From Rhodocyclales bacterium (GTDB lineage: Bacteria; Pseudomonadota; Gammaproteobacteria; Burkholderiales; Rhodocyclaceae), in NCBI GenBank assembly GCA_016183655.1, contig JACPEH010000008.1:124001-188000 (forward strand): 64,000 nucleotides of DNA. Direction: 5' to 3'. Shown here one piece after another: positions 8,435 to 16,539 of this stretch (position 1 is its first letter; every line of letters starts with the position of its first letter). Position numbers and translations under genes: made by a program. The notes beneath the pieces were generated by a model that was given only the letters and a program-made list of their open reading frames with translations, was not told the DNA's origin and did not search any database.

Positions 8435-8753
8435 CTCGAACCTCCTTCAGGCGCTGACGCGCCAATTTCAGCTCGCGGTCTGGCGTTTGCTGCGTTTTCT
8501 TGATGAACGCGTGCAACACGATGACCCGCTTGCCGACCAAAAAACAGTAAAACGCACGACCGATGCCGCTGCGGCCCTTGGGGCGAAGCTCGAACAGGCC
8601 ATCACCGAAAGCTCGCGAGTGCGGCAGGCGAAGGCTGGGGCCGTGCTCCGCCAGCAACGCGACAAGCCGCGCATAGTCAGCCAGAACATCGACCGGCCAC
8701 GACTCAACCTCAAGGAGGACTCGTTCGTGAAAGTATTCGACCGTGAAGCTCAT
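8427..8753 (-). CDS. higB: RelE/HigB-type toxin
   Basis: A 108-residue basic protein of the RelE/HigB or phage Gp49-like family, normally a ribosome-dependent mRNA endonuclease. Recognisable segments are LRLPHSRAFGDGLFELRPKG, IGRAFYCFLVGKRVIVLHAFIKKTQQTP and the C-terminal LKLARQRLKEV helix. The FELR, RAFY and HAFIKKT blocks carry the family's basic substrate-contacting residues. It is the first gene of a two-gene operon with the XRE antitoxin. Confidence 0.87.
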   Translation of the reverse strand: MSFTVEYFHERVLLEVESWPVDVLADYARLVALLAEHGPSLRLPHSRAFGDGLFELRPKGRSGIGRAFYCFLVGKRVIVLHAFIKKTQQTPDRELKLARQRLKEVRDA

Positions 8754-8943
8754 GCGCCGATGTTAGCAAATATGAGAACTGCTGCCCAGCAGTTTCGTGA
8801 TGTGGAACGTTTGAGTTCGTGGGCTGCCGGAGTCCGATGCCCGATATACAACAACCCCCACTTTCTATCTGCCACACCCATCGATCAGGTTTCATTCTTT
8901 TGAAATGAGTCCATATGGCAAAGGTCGGGCGTTAATAATGCCC

Positions 8944-9807
8944 TTATAGGTGTTCACTGACGGTGTGTTCCATCGCCTGCCGAATTCCCGAAAATCGTTC
9001 GAGCTCGCACGCAAGCGCAAGTCGGTAGCGGAGGACTTTTGTTCGCACTCTGCACCCGTGCGCCTGTAGCAGAAACCCAAGCAGCGGAAGCAGGAAGTCC
9101 TTCCCAGAAACAATATCGAGTGGAACTGGCAATCCAGAGGCTCGTGTATGTATACGTCGATACTGAGCGTTGACTGCTGCCTCGTTCACATTATTTGCAG
9201 CATGACGTAGGGCCTCAAGTTTCTTACGTTCAGCCTTCTTGGGTGAGAGTACAGTGACTTTAGTTGATCGGTGGACTGTGCATAAAGGCCCAACGCCTGT
9301 CGATACTGTCGCCTGCGATGGATCATTTTGGTGGAGCACCGCGAAGGCAGAAAACAACTCAATCAGAGGTTCTTGTATCGATGCTTTCCACGACTGAAAA
9401 TCGAGTTTCCTGTGGGATTCATCCTCCGCAAGAATCTTCTCTTCCATAAGAACCTTTGCAGCTGCTTTGTCGCATAGGAGAAGGTTCTCAATGCAATAGG
9501 CATCGAGTCGATATAAGCATGGAGCGCTGGACGGAAGAGGTAAGTCGCTTACCCACTCCAAGTCACCATCGATAATAAATAGAGCTGGTCGCGCCTTCGA
9601 GTCATGGGCGTTAGCTTTGTCCACAACAGCTTGTCGGTTCCCTAATGCAAATACTCGGACAATCCGGATGTGATTTGGAGCGACTCGCTTAAGCAATTGG
9701 GTGTAGAACACCTCGTCATTGGCATCCTCTACGTACACGTCAATGTCTTGTAGCGGTTCAAATAGCTTTCTAACTGCGCCGAGAGCGCGCTTGGGCCACT
9801 GGATCAT
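8944..9807 (-). CDS. ariB: DUF4435 TOPRIM-like nuclease, PARIS effector AriB-like
   Basis: A 287-residue protein with TOPRIM-type acidic motifs: DVYVEDANDEVFY near residue 25 supplies the Glu and LFIIDGDLEW near residue 77 supplies the Asp-x-Asp. It matches the DUF4435 family. Encoded 9 bp downstream of an ABC-type ATPase of about 460 residues, this is the gene pair of PARIS systems, in which AriB is held by AriA and released as a toxic nuclease (reported to cleave tRNA) when a phage anti-restriction protein is sensed. The DNA is visibly AT-richer than the surroundings, suggesting horizontal acquisition. Other DUF4435-ATPase defence pairs exist, so exact subtype is uncertain. Confidence 0.8.
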   Translation of the reverse strand: MIQWPKRALGAVRKLFEPLQDIDVYVEDANDEVFYTQLLKRVAPNHIRIVRVFALGNRQAVVDKANAHDSKARPALFIIDGDLEWVSDLPLPSSAPCLYRLDAYCIENLLLCDKAAAKVLMEEKILAEDESHRKLDFQSWKASIQEPLIELFSAFAVLHQNDPSQATVSTGVGPLCTVHRSTKVTVLSPKKAERKKLEALRHAANNVNEAAVNAQYRRIHTRASGLPVPLDIVSGKDFLLPLLGFLLQAHGCRVRTKVLRYRLALACELERFSGIRQAMEHTVSEHL

Positions 9808-9816
9808 CAGGTCAGC

Positions 9817-11205
9817 TCACAACGAATGGCACGACTCGGTGCGGTCAAGAATAATGGCAGGAGAGTGTGTGGCGAGAATCAATTGCACGCTTGGGTTGGC
9901 TGCTCGGATGGCGTCGACGAATCGTTCCTGCCAATCGATATGAAGAGATAGTTCCGGCTCATCGACGATAAAGACTCCGCTGCCGGCAAGACTCGTATTT
10001 AGTGACAAGTGAGCGAGCATGACCAGCAACTGACGTTCGCCGGAAGAGAGTGCAGTTATCGGTCTGAGTGATGTATCGCCCTCGCAAGAGACCGTCAGCT
10101 CTCCTCTGCCAGCAACGGAGACCGTCTTCTTGGTTTGATCAAGGAAGCCATTGACCAGCGATAGGAACTTGTTAATTGGCTCCCGAAGCGCAGACCGAGC
10201 GGATATGTATTCGTCCAACAGCTGAAGGTGCTCAAGAATCCTGTCGGCTTGGGGTTTGTTGATCACCCACTCCATGAAATCTCTCTCGAAAATGGCGGGG
10301 TCATGCATTGGCTTGTCGGAGGCGCGCTTTCCTCTCTCTTTAGGTTTGGTTGCTTTTGCTGTCTTCTCAAGGGCATCTACGACAGTAGTCATCCGCTCAA
10401 AAAACCCGGTGAGCGCGGACTGCAATTCGGGTACTGGAAGGCGGAGCCCCTCGGCAGCACGTTCGATATTCGTCTGGTGTGCTCGATAGCGCTCGAGCTC
10501 CGCCCTCGAAGGGAAGCGACTACCCTTTGTAATGTCGCTTGGCTTGTACTCGAATGCCCTGGTAAAAAACTTCCGCCTCAGATCTTCGTCCAGTTGCTCC
10601 TGGGCAGCTCGAATTTCCTGCATTTTTCCGAGAACTAAGAAGTTGACGTCTGCAAGTCCTGCCGCTGCGTGGCCTCTTAGGGTGGGATCGTCAGGCATGT
10701 ACCTCCGCGCAAGCATTTCTCTACGTCGGTAGTCACTCATTTCCTCGGTGAGGGATGCTTGGGCGTAAAACCGTCTATCCAGCCCAAGAAACATCGGCGT
10801 TGAAATTTCACGAATAGTTTGGAAAACCGAATGTGCGATAACTTTCTCTAAGACCGGTTGCCGCGGCTCATCTCGACGTTTCGCCTCGACGATCAATTGA
10901 AGATCCGCACTGGTCAAAAGCATTGCCTCAGAAAGAGAGCTAACCGAGAGTGAAAGACCGTCCGAAGTTCTGTGTGCGGAGATTTCAATGGCTTGGTCAT
11001 TGTCGACAACTGTGACTGTCGCAGCAGAGAACGTGATTGACGCGAACTCCTCGATGTTCGGGGTCAGGAGCGCCATTAGAAGTCGCAGTGCTGAGGTTTT
11101 TCCTGATCCATTCAGGCCCGTTAAAAAAGTGAGATCCGGAAAAAAGTCGACATCGATCGGCAAGTAGCCGTGGACGTTTGTTGCGTGGAGGTGTCTTATT
11201 TTCAT
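9817..11205 (-). CDS. ariA: ABC/AAA-type ATPase, PARIS sensor AriA-like
   Basis: A 462-residue SMC/ABC-like ATPase. Walker A is GLNGSGKT at residues 30-37, the ABC signature is ALSSGERQLL, Walker B is GVFIVDEPELSLH and the switch His lies in ILATHSPAIIL near the C-terminus. A helical, charged middle region separates the two halves of the ATPase core. Size, architecture and coupling to a downstream DUF4435 gene match AriA of PARIS, which forms a multimeric scaffold sequestering AriB. Codon use is less GC-rich than in flanking genes. It stands immediately downstream of a truncated nuclease gene. Confidence 0.82.
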   Translation of the reverse strand: MKIRHLHATNVHGYLPIDVDFFPDLTFLTGLNGSGKTSALRLLMALLTPNIEEFASITFSAATVTVVDNDQAIEISAHRTSDGLSLSVSSLSEAMLLTSADLQLIVEAKRRDEPRQPVLEKVIAHSVFQTIREISTPMFLGLDRRFYAQASLTEEMSDYRRREMLARRYMPDDPTLRGHAAAGLADVNFLVLGKMQEIRAAQEQLDEDLRRKFFTRAFEYKPSDITKGSRFPSRAELERYRAHQTNIERAAEGLRLPVPELQSALTGFFERMTTVVDALEKTAKATKPKERGKRASDKPMHDPAIFERDFMEWVINKPQADRILEHLQLLDEYISARSALREPINKFLSLVNGFLDQTKKTVSVAGRGELTVSCEGDTSLRPITALSSGERQLLVMLAHLSLNTSLAGSGVFIVDEPELSLHIDWQERFVDAIRAANPSVQLILATHSPAIILDRTESCHSL

Positions 11206-11349
11206 TTCATGCTTCCAATCGAATCGATAGAGCGACTTCTATTTCTGACGCCCAACGAAGGTGTAGAAAAATCCTTCCAGCATCATGCCGGGAGTGAACG
11301 GCGCGGGCAAGCCGTAGTCATATCATTGAAGGAATGACGCCATGCTCCT

Positions 11350-12189
11350 CTACACTTGGTGATCCACTGCTGTCAGGTAAAACCCGAGCTGCCCCAGGTG
11401 CTCGGGCTTGAACTTGCCGCCCTTGAGCTCGATCACCACGTAGCAACGCAGCTTGAGGTGGTAGAACAGCAGATCGATGAAGAACTCGTCGCCGCCGACG
11501 TTCAGCAACACCTGCCGGCCGACGAACGCAAAACCCGCGCCCAGTTCCAGCAGGAACTCGGTGACATGTTGGACAAGGGCGTGCTCGATGTCGCGCTCCT
11601 GCGCCTCGTCGGCCAGACCGAGAAAGTCCAGACGGTAGGGGTCTTTCAAGGACTCGCGCGCGAGGTCGGATTGCGGCTTGGGCAGGCAGGACTCGAAGTT
11701 GGTGACGGCCGTGCCGCTGCGCTCCAGCAGGCGGGTTTCGATCTGGATGTTCAGCACATTGCGCGACCAGCCGTGGGCAATGGCGCTCCGGGCATAGGCC
11801 AGGCGTTGTTCCGGGCCCTTCAGCCGGGTCATCAGCACCAGGTTATGGCCCCAGGGCAATTGTCCAACTTCCTGTTGGACGATTCCGGCGTCCGGCCAGG
11901 CCTCGGCAAAGGCGCGCATGTACATCAGGTTGGCGCGGGAAAAGCCCTTCATGTCGGGGAATGCAGTGCGCAGATCGTGCGAGAGCCGCTCGATCACCTT
12001 CGCCCCCCAGCCCTGATCGGCCTGTCGCGCCAGAATGTCGCGCCCGATCTGCCAGTACAGCAGCACCAATTCGCGGTTGACCGCCAGCGTGGCACGCTGC
12101 TGGGCGGCGTGGATGCGGCCCTTGAGATCGGCCAGCCAGTCGGCATAGCCTTCGGGGGACGGCATCAGGCTGGCGGGTTTGTCGCTCAT
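11350..12189 (-). pseudogene. yhcG: YhcG-type PDDEXK nuclease (DUF1016), C-terminally truncated
   Basis: A 279-codon frame with the DUF1016 N-terminal domain (ELVLLYWQIGRDIL, HDLRTAFPDMKGFS) and the PDDEXK nuclease core (DEFFIDLLFYHLKLRCYVVIELKGGKF). It stops after FYLTAVDHQV, where homologues usually continue for roughly 60-80 residues. The Asp and Glu-x-Lys residues are still present, so residual activity is conceivable, but the family C-terminus is missing. The ATPase gene begins 144 bp downstream on the same strand, and base composition changes near this break. I read it as a gene cut when the PARIS-like module arrived; a natural short variant is the alternative. Confidence 0.7.
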
Positions 12190-12785
12190 GACGCTTTCTC
12201 CCCTTTATGTCCTGCAGGGATGTATCCATTGGGACAAGGGGACGGTCGCGCCAGCGACGTTTGCGAAGGGTATCTGAGGGGGGCGAGCATGCCCGATCAA
12301 CGCCGAATCCGGCCGTATTCAGCCCCATCCCCCTCCTGTCCTCCCCCTTGAAGGGGGAGGGACGCGATGATCTCGGTGTAGGACTCGAACCAGGCCCCCT
12401 CCTGTCCTCCCCCTTGTCCCAAGGGATACCGTCCCTACGGGACATAAAGGGGGAGGGACGCGCCCTTTAGCCGCTCGTGCATATACAGCCAAGTTCGATA
12501 CGATCGGCAATGTGCCATATCGCTGGCACCCCCGGCCAAACCACCAACGGCAGAACGGGTCGATCACTCCTCGTCCCCCATCGGCACAACCGGCTGCTCA
12601 ATAATTGCGCAGCCCTGCACAAACAGCGACCGTCGCGCACCGCCCGCTGCCCCTCCCCCGCCTCGCCGCACACCGCGCCGGCACGGCCTGCCAGCCGACC
12701 CCCATCGCGCCAACGGCTCCGCCGAAGACGTTGGCATGCCTCTTGCGCGACAACCCGATCACGGCTGCCGGGGAGACGGGCGACG
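12190..12785. repeat. 596-bp non-coding gap with nested direct and inverted repeats
   Basis: A stretch of about 47 bp at 12197-12243 (CCCTTTATGTCCTGCAGGGA and onward) is an inverted copy of 12405-12457 (CTTGTCCCAAGGGATACCGT and onward). CCCCTCCTGTCCTCCCCCTT is also directly repeated at about 12330 and 12396, and CCTCCCCCTTGAAGGGGGAGG is a palindrome. The remaining bases to 12770 hold no convincing gene or RNA; a Shine-Dalgarno GGGAGA at 12771 belongs to the next gene. Confidence 0.65.
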
Positions 12786-14921
12786 ATGCGGGGAAATTCG
12801 ATGGTGCGGTCCTTCGTTCGCCGTTGCGGAACGAAGCTGCTGCACGCTCTGGCGGCGCTCGCTGCGCTGCTGCTCGCGCTGCCGGCCGTCGCCGGCGTGC
12901 TGACGCAGGCCGACCTGCAGCGCTTCTTCCCCGACGCGCTGCGCATCGAGGCCAAGGACGAGAAGGTGCCGGTGTGGCCGATCGTCAAGCTCGACGGGCC
13001 GACGGAGACGGTCGTCGCCTACGCCTTCGAATCGATCGACCTGGCGCCGATCCCCGGCTTCGCCGGCAGCCCGTTCAACCTCTTGATCGCGCTCGACCGC
13101 CACGGCGAGTTCCTTGAGGTGCGCGTGCTGTCGCAGCACGAGCCGGTGTTCGTCGACGGGCTGGGCGTCGAGCCGCTGTTCCGCTTCGTCGAGCAGTACA
13201 AGGGGCGCCGCCTGCAGCAGAACATCCGCGTCGCGCACGGCGCGCGGCGCGCCGGCAGCGACGAGCTCGACGGCATCACCAAGGCCACCGCCTCGGTGCG
13301 CATCCTCAACGAGACGGCGCTGTCGGCGGCGCTGCAGGTGGCGCGCGCCAGGCTCGGCTTTGCGCCGGGCGGCGCCGCGCGCGACACGGGCAAGGTGCGC
13401 GACGAGCTGTTCAGCCTGCTGGACTGGCGCGAGCTGGTGGCGCAGGGCTACGTCGCCCATGTCCGCGCCAGCAATGCCGAGGTCGAGCGGCTGTTCGCCG
13501 GCACCGTCGGCGAGGGCGCCGATGCGGCGGCGCTGGCGCAGCCGCAGGCGGCAGCCAGCGAGCTGTGGCTGGCCTACCTGAACGTGCCGACGGTCGGCCG
13601 CAACCTGCTCGGCAAGGCGCGCTGGCAAGAGCTGATGGCGCGCCTCGAACCGGGCCAGCACGCGCTGCTGGTCGCCTCCTCGGGGCGCCTCGGCTTCGCC
13701 GGCGACGACTTCGTCCGCGGCGGCGTGCCAGAGCGGCTGGCGGTGCGCCAGAACGCGCTGCCGATCGAGCTGCGCGACATGGACCTCGAACCGGCGCTCG
13801 CCGGCGCGCCGGAGTTCAAGGAACTCGCGGTTTTCCGCATCATCGCCCAGGCCGGCTTCGACCCGGCGCGGCCGTGGCAGCTGGTGCAGCGCATCGAGCG
13901 GCAGAAGGGCATCGTCTGGCCGGAGCGCGTCAGCCGCGAACTGGCCGTCGACTACCGGCTGCCCGAGCGCTTCTTCGAGATCCCGGAGAGCGCCGAGGCG
14001 CGTGCCTGGAAAGGCATCTGGCAGAACCGTGCCGGTGACCTGGCGCTGCTCGGCGCGCTGTTCGCCGTGCTCGCCGCCGCCCTCTTCGCCCAGCGCCGGC
14101 TGGTGGCGAAGCCGGCCCGGCTCGCCGCCTTCCGCTGGGCGGTGCTGGCGGTGACGCTGGTCTATGTCGGCTGGATCGCCCAGGGCCAGCTCTCCATCGT
14201 CAATCTCTCCGGCCCGCTGACCGCGCTGGTGCAGGGCCGCGACCTCGGCTTCGTGCTCTACGACCCGGTCACGCTGGCGGTCGCCGGCTTCACGCTGCTC
14301 ACGCTGCTGGTCTGGGGGCGCGGCACCTTCTGCGGCTGGCTGTGCCCGTTCGGCGCGCTGCAGGAGTTCGTCGGCAAGGCGGCGCAGCGGCTGCGCCTGC
14401 CGCAGCCGAAGGTGCCGGAACGGCTTGAGCACTGGCTCGGCCGCATCAAGTACGCCGTGCTCGCCGCCATCCTCGGCGCCGCAGTGTTGGCGCCGGCGCT
14501 CGCCGACCGGCTGGTCGAGGCCGAGCCGTTCAAGACGGCGATCACGCTCGGCTTCAACCGCAGCGGCCCGGCGCTGTGGTACGCGCTGGCCACGCTGGCG
14601 CTCGGCGCCTTCGTCTACAAGGGCTACTGCCGCTGGCTGTGCCCGCTCGGCGCGGCGCTGGCGCTGCTCGCCCGCGGCCGGCGCTGGGACTGGCTGCCGC
14701 GCCGCGCCGAATGCGGCCAGCCCTGCCAGCGCTGCCGCCACGCCTGCCAATACCAGGCGATCGAGGCGAGCGGCGCGATCCGCTACGCCGACTGCTTCCA
14801 GTGCCTCGACTGCGTCGCCATCCACGACGACCGCCGGCGCTGCGTGCCGCTGATCCTGACCGACCGCCACGGCCGCCCGGTGCCGCTGCACGGGCGGCGC
14901 ACCAAGCCCACGGAGGCATAG
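12786..14921 (+). CDS. NosR/NirI-family membrane flavo-iron-sulfur protein
   Basis: A 711-residue polytopic protein starting at the ATG at 12786 (GGGAGA 9 bases upstream). Order: signal or anchor helix, periplasmic FMN-binding domain with DGITKATASVR as the flavinylation-type motif (about 165-175), a soluble region, about six transmembrane helices, two CxxxCP motifs (FCGWLCPFGA, YCRWLCPLGA) and a C-terminal cysteine cluster (CGQPCQRCRHAC, CFQCLDC). NosR/NirI proteins pass electrons from the quinol pool to periplasmic partners such as nitrous oxide reductase. No nosZ, nosD or apbE is in the window, so its partner is unknown and I give no symbol. Confidence 0.85.
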   Translation: MRGNSMVRSFVRRCGTKLLHALAALAALLLALPAVAGVLTQADLQRFFPDALRIEAKDEKVPVWPIVKLDGPTETVVAYAFESIDLAPIPGFAGSPFNLLIALDRHGEFLEVRVLSQHEPVFVDGLGVEPLFRFVEQYKGRRLQQNIRVAHGARRAGSDELDGITKATASVRILNETALSAALQVARARLGFAPGGAARDTGKVRDELFSLLDWRELVAQGYVAHVRASNAEVERLFAGTVGEGADAAALAQPQAAASELWLAYLNVPTVGRNLLGKARWQELMARLEPGQHALLVASSGRLGFAGDDFVRGGVPERLAVRQNALPIELRDMDLEPALAGAPEFKELAVFRIIAQAGFDPARPWQLVQRIERQKGIVWPERVSRELAVDYRLPERFFEIPESAEARAWKGIWQNRAGDLALLGALFAVLAAALFAQRRLVAKPARLAAFRWAVLAVTLVYVGWIAQGQLSIVNLSGPLTALVQGRDLGFVLYDPVTLAVAGFTLLTLLVWGRGTFCGWLCPFGALQEFVGKAAQRLRLPQPKVPERLEHWLGRIKYAVLAAILGAAVLAPALADRLVEAEPFKTAITLGFNRSGPALWYALATLALGAFVYKGYCRWLCPLGAALALLARGRRWDWLPRRAECGQPCQRCRHACQYQAIEASGAIRYADCFQCLDCVAIHDDRRRCVPLILTDRHGRPVPLHGRRTKPTEA

Positions 14922-15094
14922 GCGGTGGAGCGGCGGCGAGGCGGAGCGGCAGCGCCTCCGTCACTCCGGAGTCGGCGGCAGCCCCGCCCGGACGCGGGGC
15001 CCCGCAGCGGCGACGATTTTCCCCGAGAATTGAATCGCCGCCACCGCTATAGTGTCGAAAGGCAGTTGCCCGCCCGCCAACCGGAGGAAACGCC

Positions 15095-16021
15095 ATGAGC
15101 CCAGGCAAACCGCAGCGCGCCCCGGCGCCGCCGCCGATCGAACGCATCGCCGCCCGCTCCGCCGACATCGGCGGCGGCATCACGGTGCAGCGCGTGCTGC
15201 CGGTGCGCGAGCGGCGCACCATCGGCGCCTGGTGCTTCCTCGACCATGCCGGCCCGGTGGTGTTCGAACCGGGCAGCGGCATGCGCGTCGGCGCGCACCC
15301 GCACTGCGGCCTGCAGACCTTCACCTGGCTGATCGAGGGCGAAGTCCTGCACCGCGACAGCCTGGGCAACGAGCAGGTGATCCGCCCCGGCCAGGTGAAC
15401 CTGATGACCGCCGGCCGCGGCATCGCCCACAGCGAGGAATCGCTGCCCGGCGAGCAGCGCCTGCACGCGGCGCAACTGTGGATCGCGCTGCCGGCAGCGG
15501 TGGCCGACTGCGCCCCGGCCTTCGAGCACCACCCGGCGCTGCCGCAATGGGACCTCGGCGGCTGCCGCGTGACGCTGCTCACCGGCAGCTACAGCGGCCA
15601 CGTCGCGCCGACGCGGGCGCATTCGCCGCTGGTCGGCCTCGACCTGTTCAGCCCGCAGAGCGCGGCAATCGGGTTGCCGCTCGACCCCGGCTTCGAATAC
15701 GGCATCCTGCCGCTCACCGGCGAAGCCCACCTCGGCGGCCAGCGCTTCGCCGCCGACGAGCTGGCCTACCTCGGCCGCGGACGCAACGCGATCGGCGTCG
15801 ACCTCGCCCCCGGCACCCGCCTGCTGCTGATCGGCGGCGAGCCGCTCGGCGAGGAGATCGTCATCTGGTGGAACTTCGTCGGCCACAGCAAGGGCGAGAT
15901 CGCCCAGGCGCAGCGCGACTGGGAAAGCGACAGGAACAGCGGCGACGGCCGCTTCGGCCGCGTCGTCGGCTACGCGGGCGAGCCGCTCAAGGCGCCGCCG
16001 TTGCCCTGGGCGGGGGTCTGA
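15095..16021 (+). CDS. Pirin family protein
   Basis: A 308-residue bicupin preceded by GGAGGAAA. The N-terminal cupin contains the metal-ligand cluster GAHPHCGLQTFTW and GRGIAHSEES, and a GEQRLHAAQLWIALP strand, all characteristic of pirins. The C-terminal cupin is degenerate as in other family members. Bacterial pirins variously show quercetinase activity or bind metabolic enzymes; nothing here selects between these. It stands alone, upstream of the NrdR boxes of the nrd locus. Confidence 0.9.
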   Translation: MSPGKPQRAPAPPPIERIAARSADIGGGITVQRVLPVRERRTIGAWCFLDHAGPVVFEPGSGMRVGAHPHCGLQTFTWLIEGEVLHRDSLGNEQVIRPGQVNLMTAGRGIAHSEESLPGEQRLHAAQLWIALPAAVADCAPAFEHHPALPQWDLGGCRVTLLTGSYSGHVAPTRAHSPLVGLDLFSPQSAAIGLPLDPGFEYGILPLTGEAHLGGQRFAADELAYLGRGRNAIGVDLAPGTRLLLIGGEPLGEEIVIWWNFVGHSKGEIAQAQRDWESDRNSGDGRFGRVVGYAGEPLKAPPLPWAGV

Positions 16022-16066
16022 CGGCCAGCCCGCCGCCGATCGCAGCGGAACACGCCGGCAGCCAAT

Positions 16067-16113
16067 GCACTACATCTAGTGCATTTCCCGCACCAGCACA
16101 CTACCCGTAGTAT
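16067..16113. promoter_or_regulatory. Tandem NrdR boxes
   Basis: Two imperfect palindromes, GCACTACATCTAGTGC at 16067-16082 and ACACTACCCGTAGTAT at 16098-16113, match the NrdR operator pattern (ACA/CTA ... TAG/TGT). Their centres are 31 bp apart, about three helical turns, which is the usual NrdR spacing. NrdR is the zinc-ribbon, ATP-cone repressor of ribonucleotide reductase genes. They lie just upstream of the promoter and riboswitch of the nrdA locus. Confidence 0.85.
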
Positions 16114-16119
16114 TTCCTG

Positions 16120-16149
16120 TTGACCTCGCGCGCACGGCTGCCTTACACT
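16120..16149 (+). promoter_or_regulatory. Predicted sigma70-type promoter of nrdA
   Basis: TTGACC (16120-16125) and TACACT (16144-16149) are separated by 18 bp. The predicted start near 16156 falls at the beginning of the riboswitch. The NrdR boxes lie immediately upstream, suitable for repression. Confidence 0.6.
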
Positions 16150-16352
16150 CGGCGGCGTTGATGGTTCCCCGTCCGGGGATTAAAAGGGAATCCGGTGCCG
16201 GCTCCGCGTTTGCGGAGTCGAATGCCGGGGCTGCCCCCGCAACTGTCATCGGCGAGCGTCTCGCCACGCAATTTCCACCCATGGCCACTGGATGCGTTCC
16301 GGGAAGGCCGGCGAGACGCACTGAACCGAGAGCCAGGAGACCTGCCGCAACA
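16150..16352 (+). promoter_or_regulatory. Cobalamin riboswitch
   Basis: The leader contains the conserved blocks of an AdoCbl riboswitch in order: GGTTCC...AAAAGGGAATCCGGTG, the GCCGGGGCTGCCCCCGCAAC core, a CCACTGG stem, GGGAAGGCCGGCGAG and the B12 box AGCCAGGAGACCTGCC at 16331-16346. It precedes a class I (B12-independent) ribonucleotide reductase. The known logic is that adenosylcobalamin shuts off this enzyme when a B12-dependent class II enzyme can serve. The regulated message also covers a CbiZ-containing gene. Confidence 0.95.
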
Positions 16353-16539
16353 AACCTTCTTTCATTCACGGGGCGGGGTGTCCCGGACGAGAGGTATGTG
16401 CGTGCCGATCCTGCCGTTCCTGCGTGGTGCCGATCCAGCCCCGGGTGTTTCCCGCCGGGCCGGTGCCGTGCCGCACACGGCCCGTGCCGCCCGTCCCCGG
16501 CGTTCTCCGCCCGCTTCGCCCCCCACACGGAGAACCGCC

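Noticed and set aside
12370..12395. GGACTCGAACC resembling a tRNA T-arm on the minus strand
   Set aside because: No acceptor stem, anticodon arm or D-arm can be built around it, and it lies inside repeated intergenic sequence.
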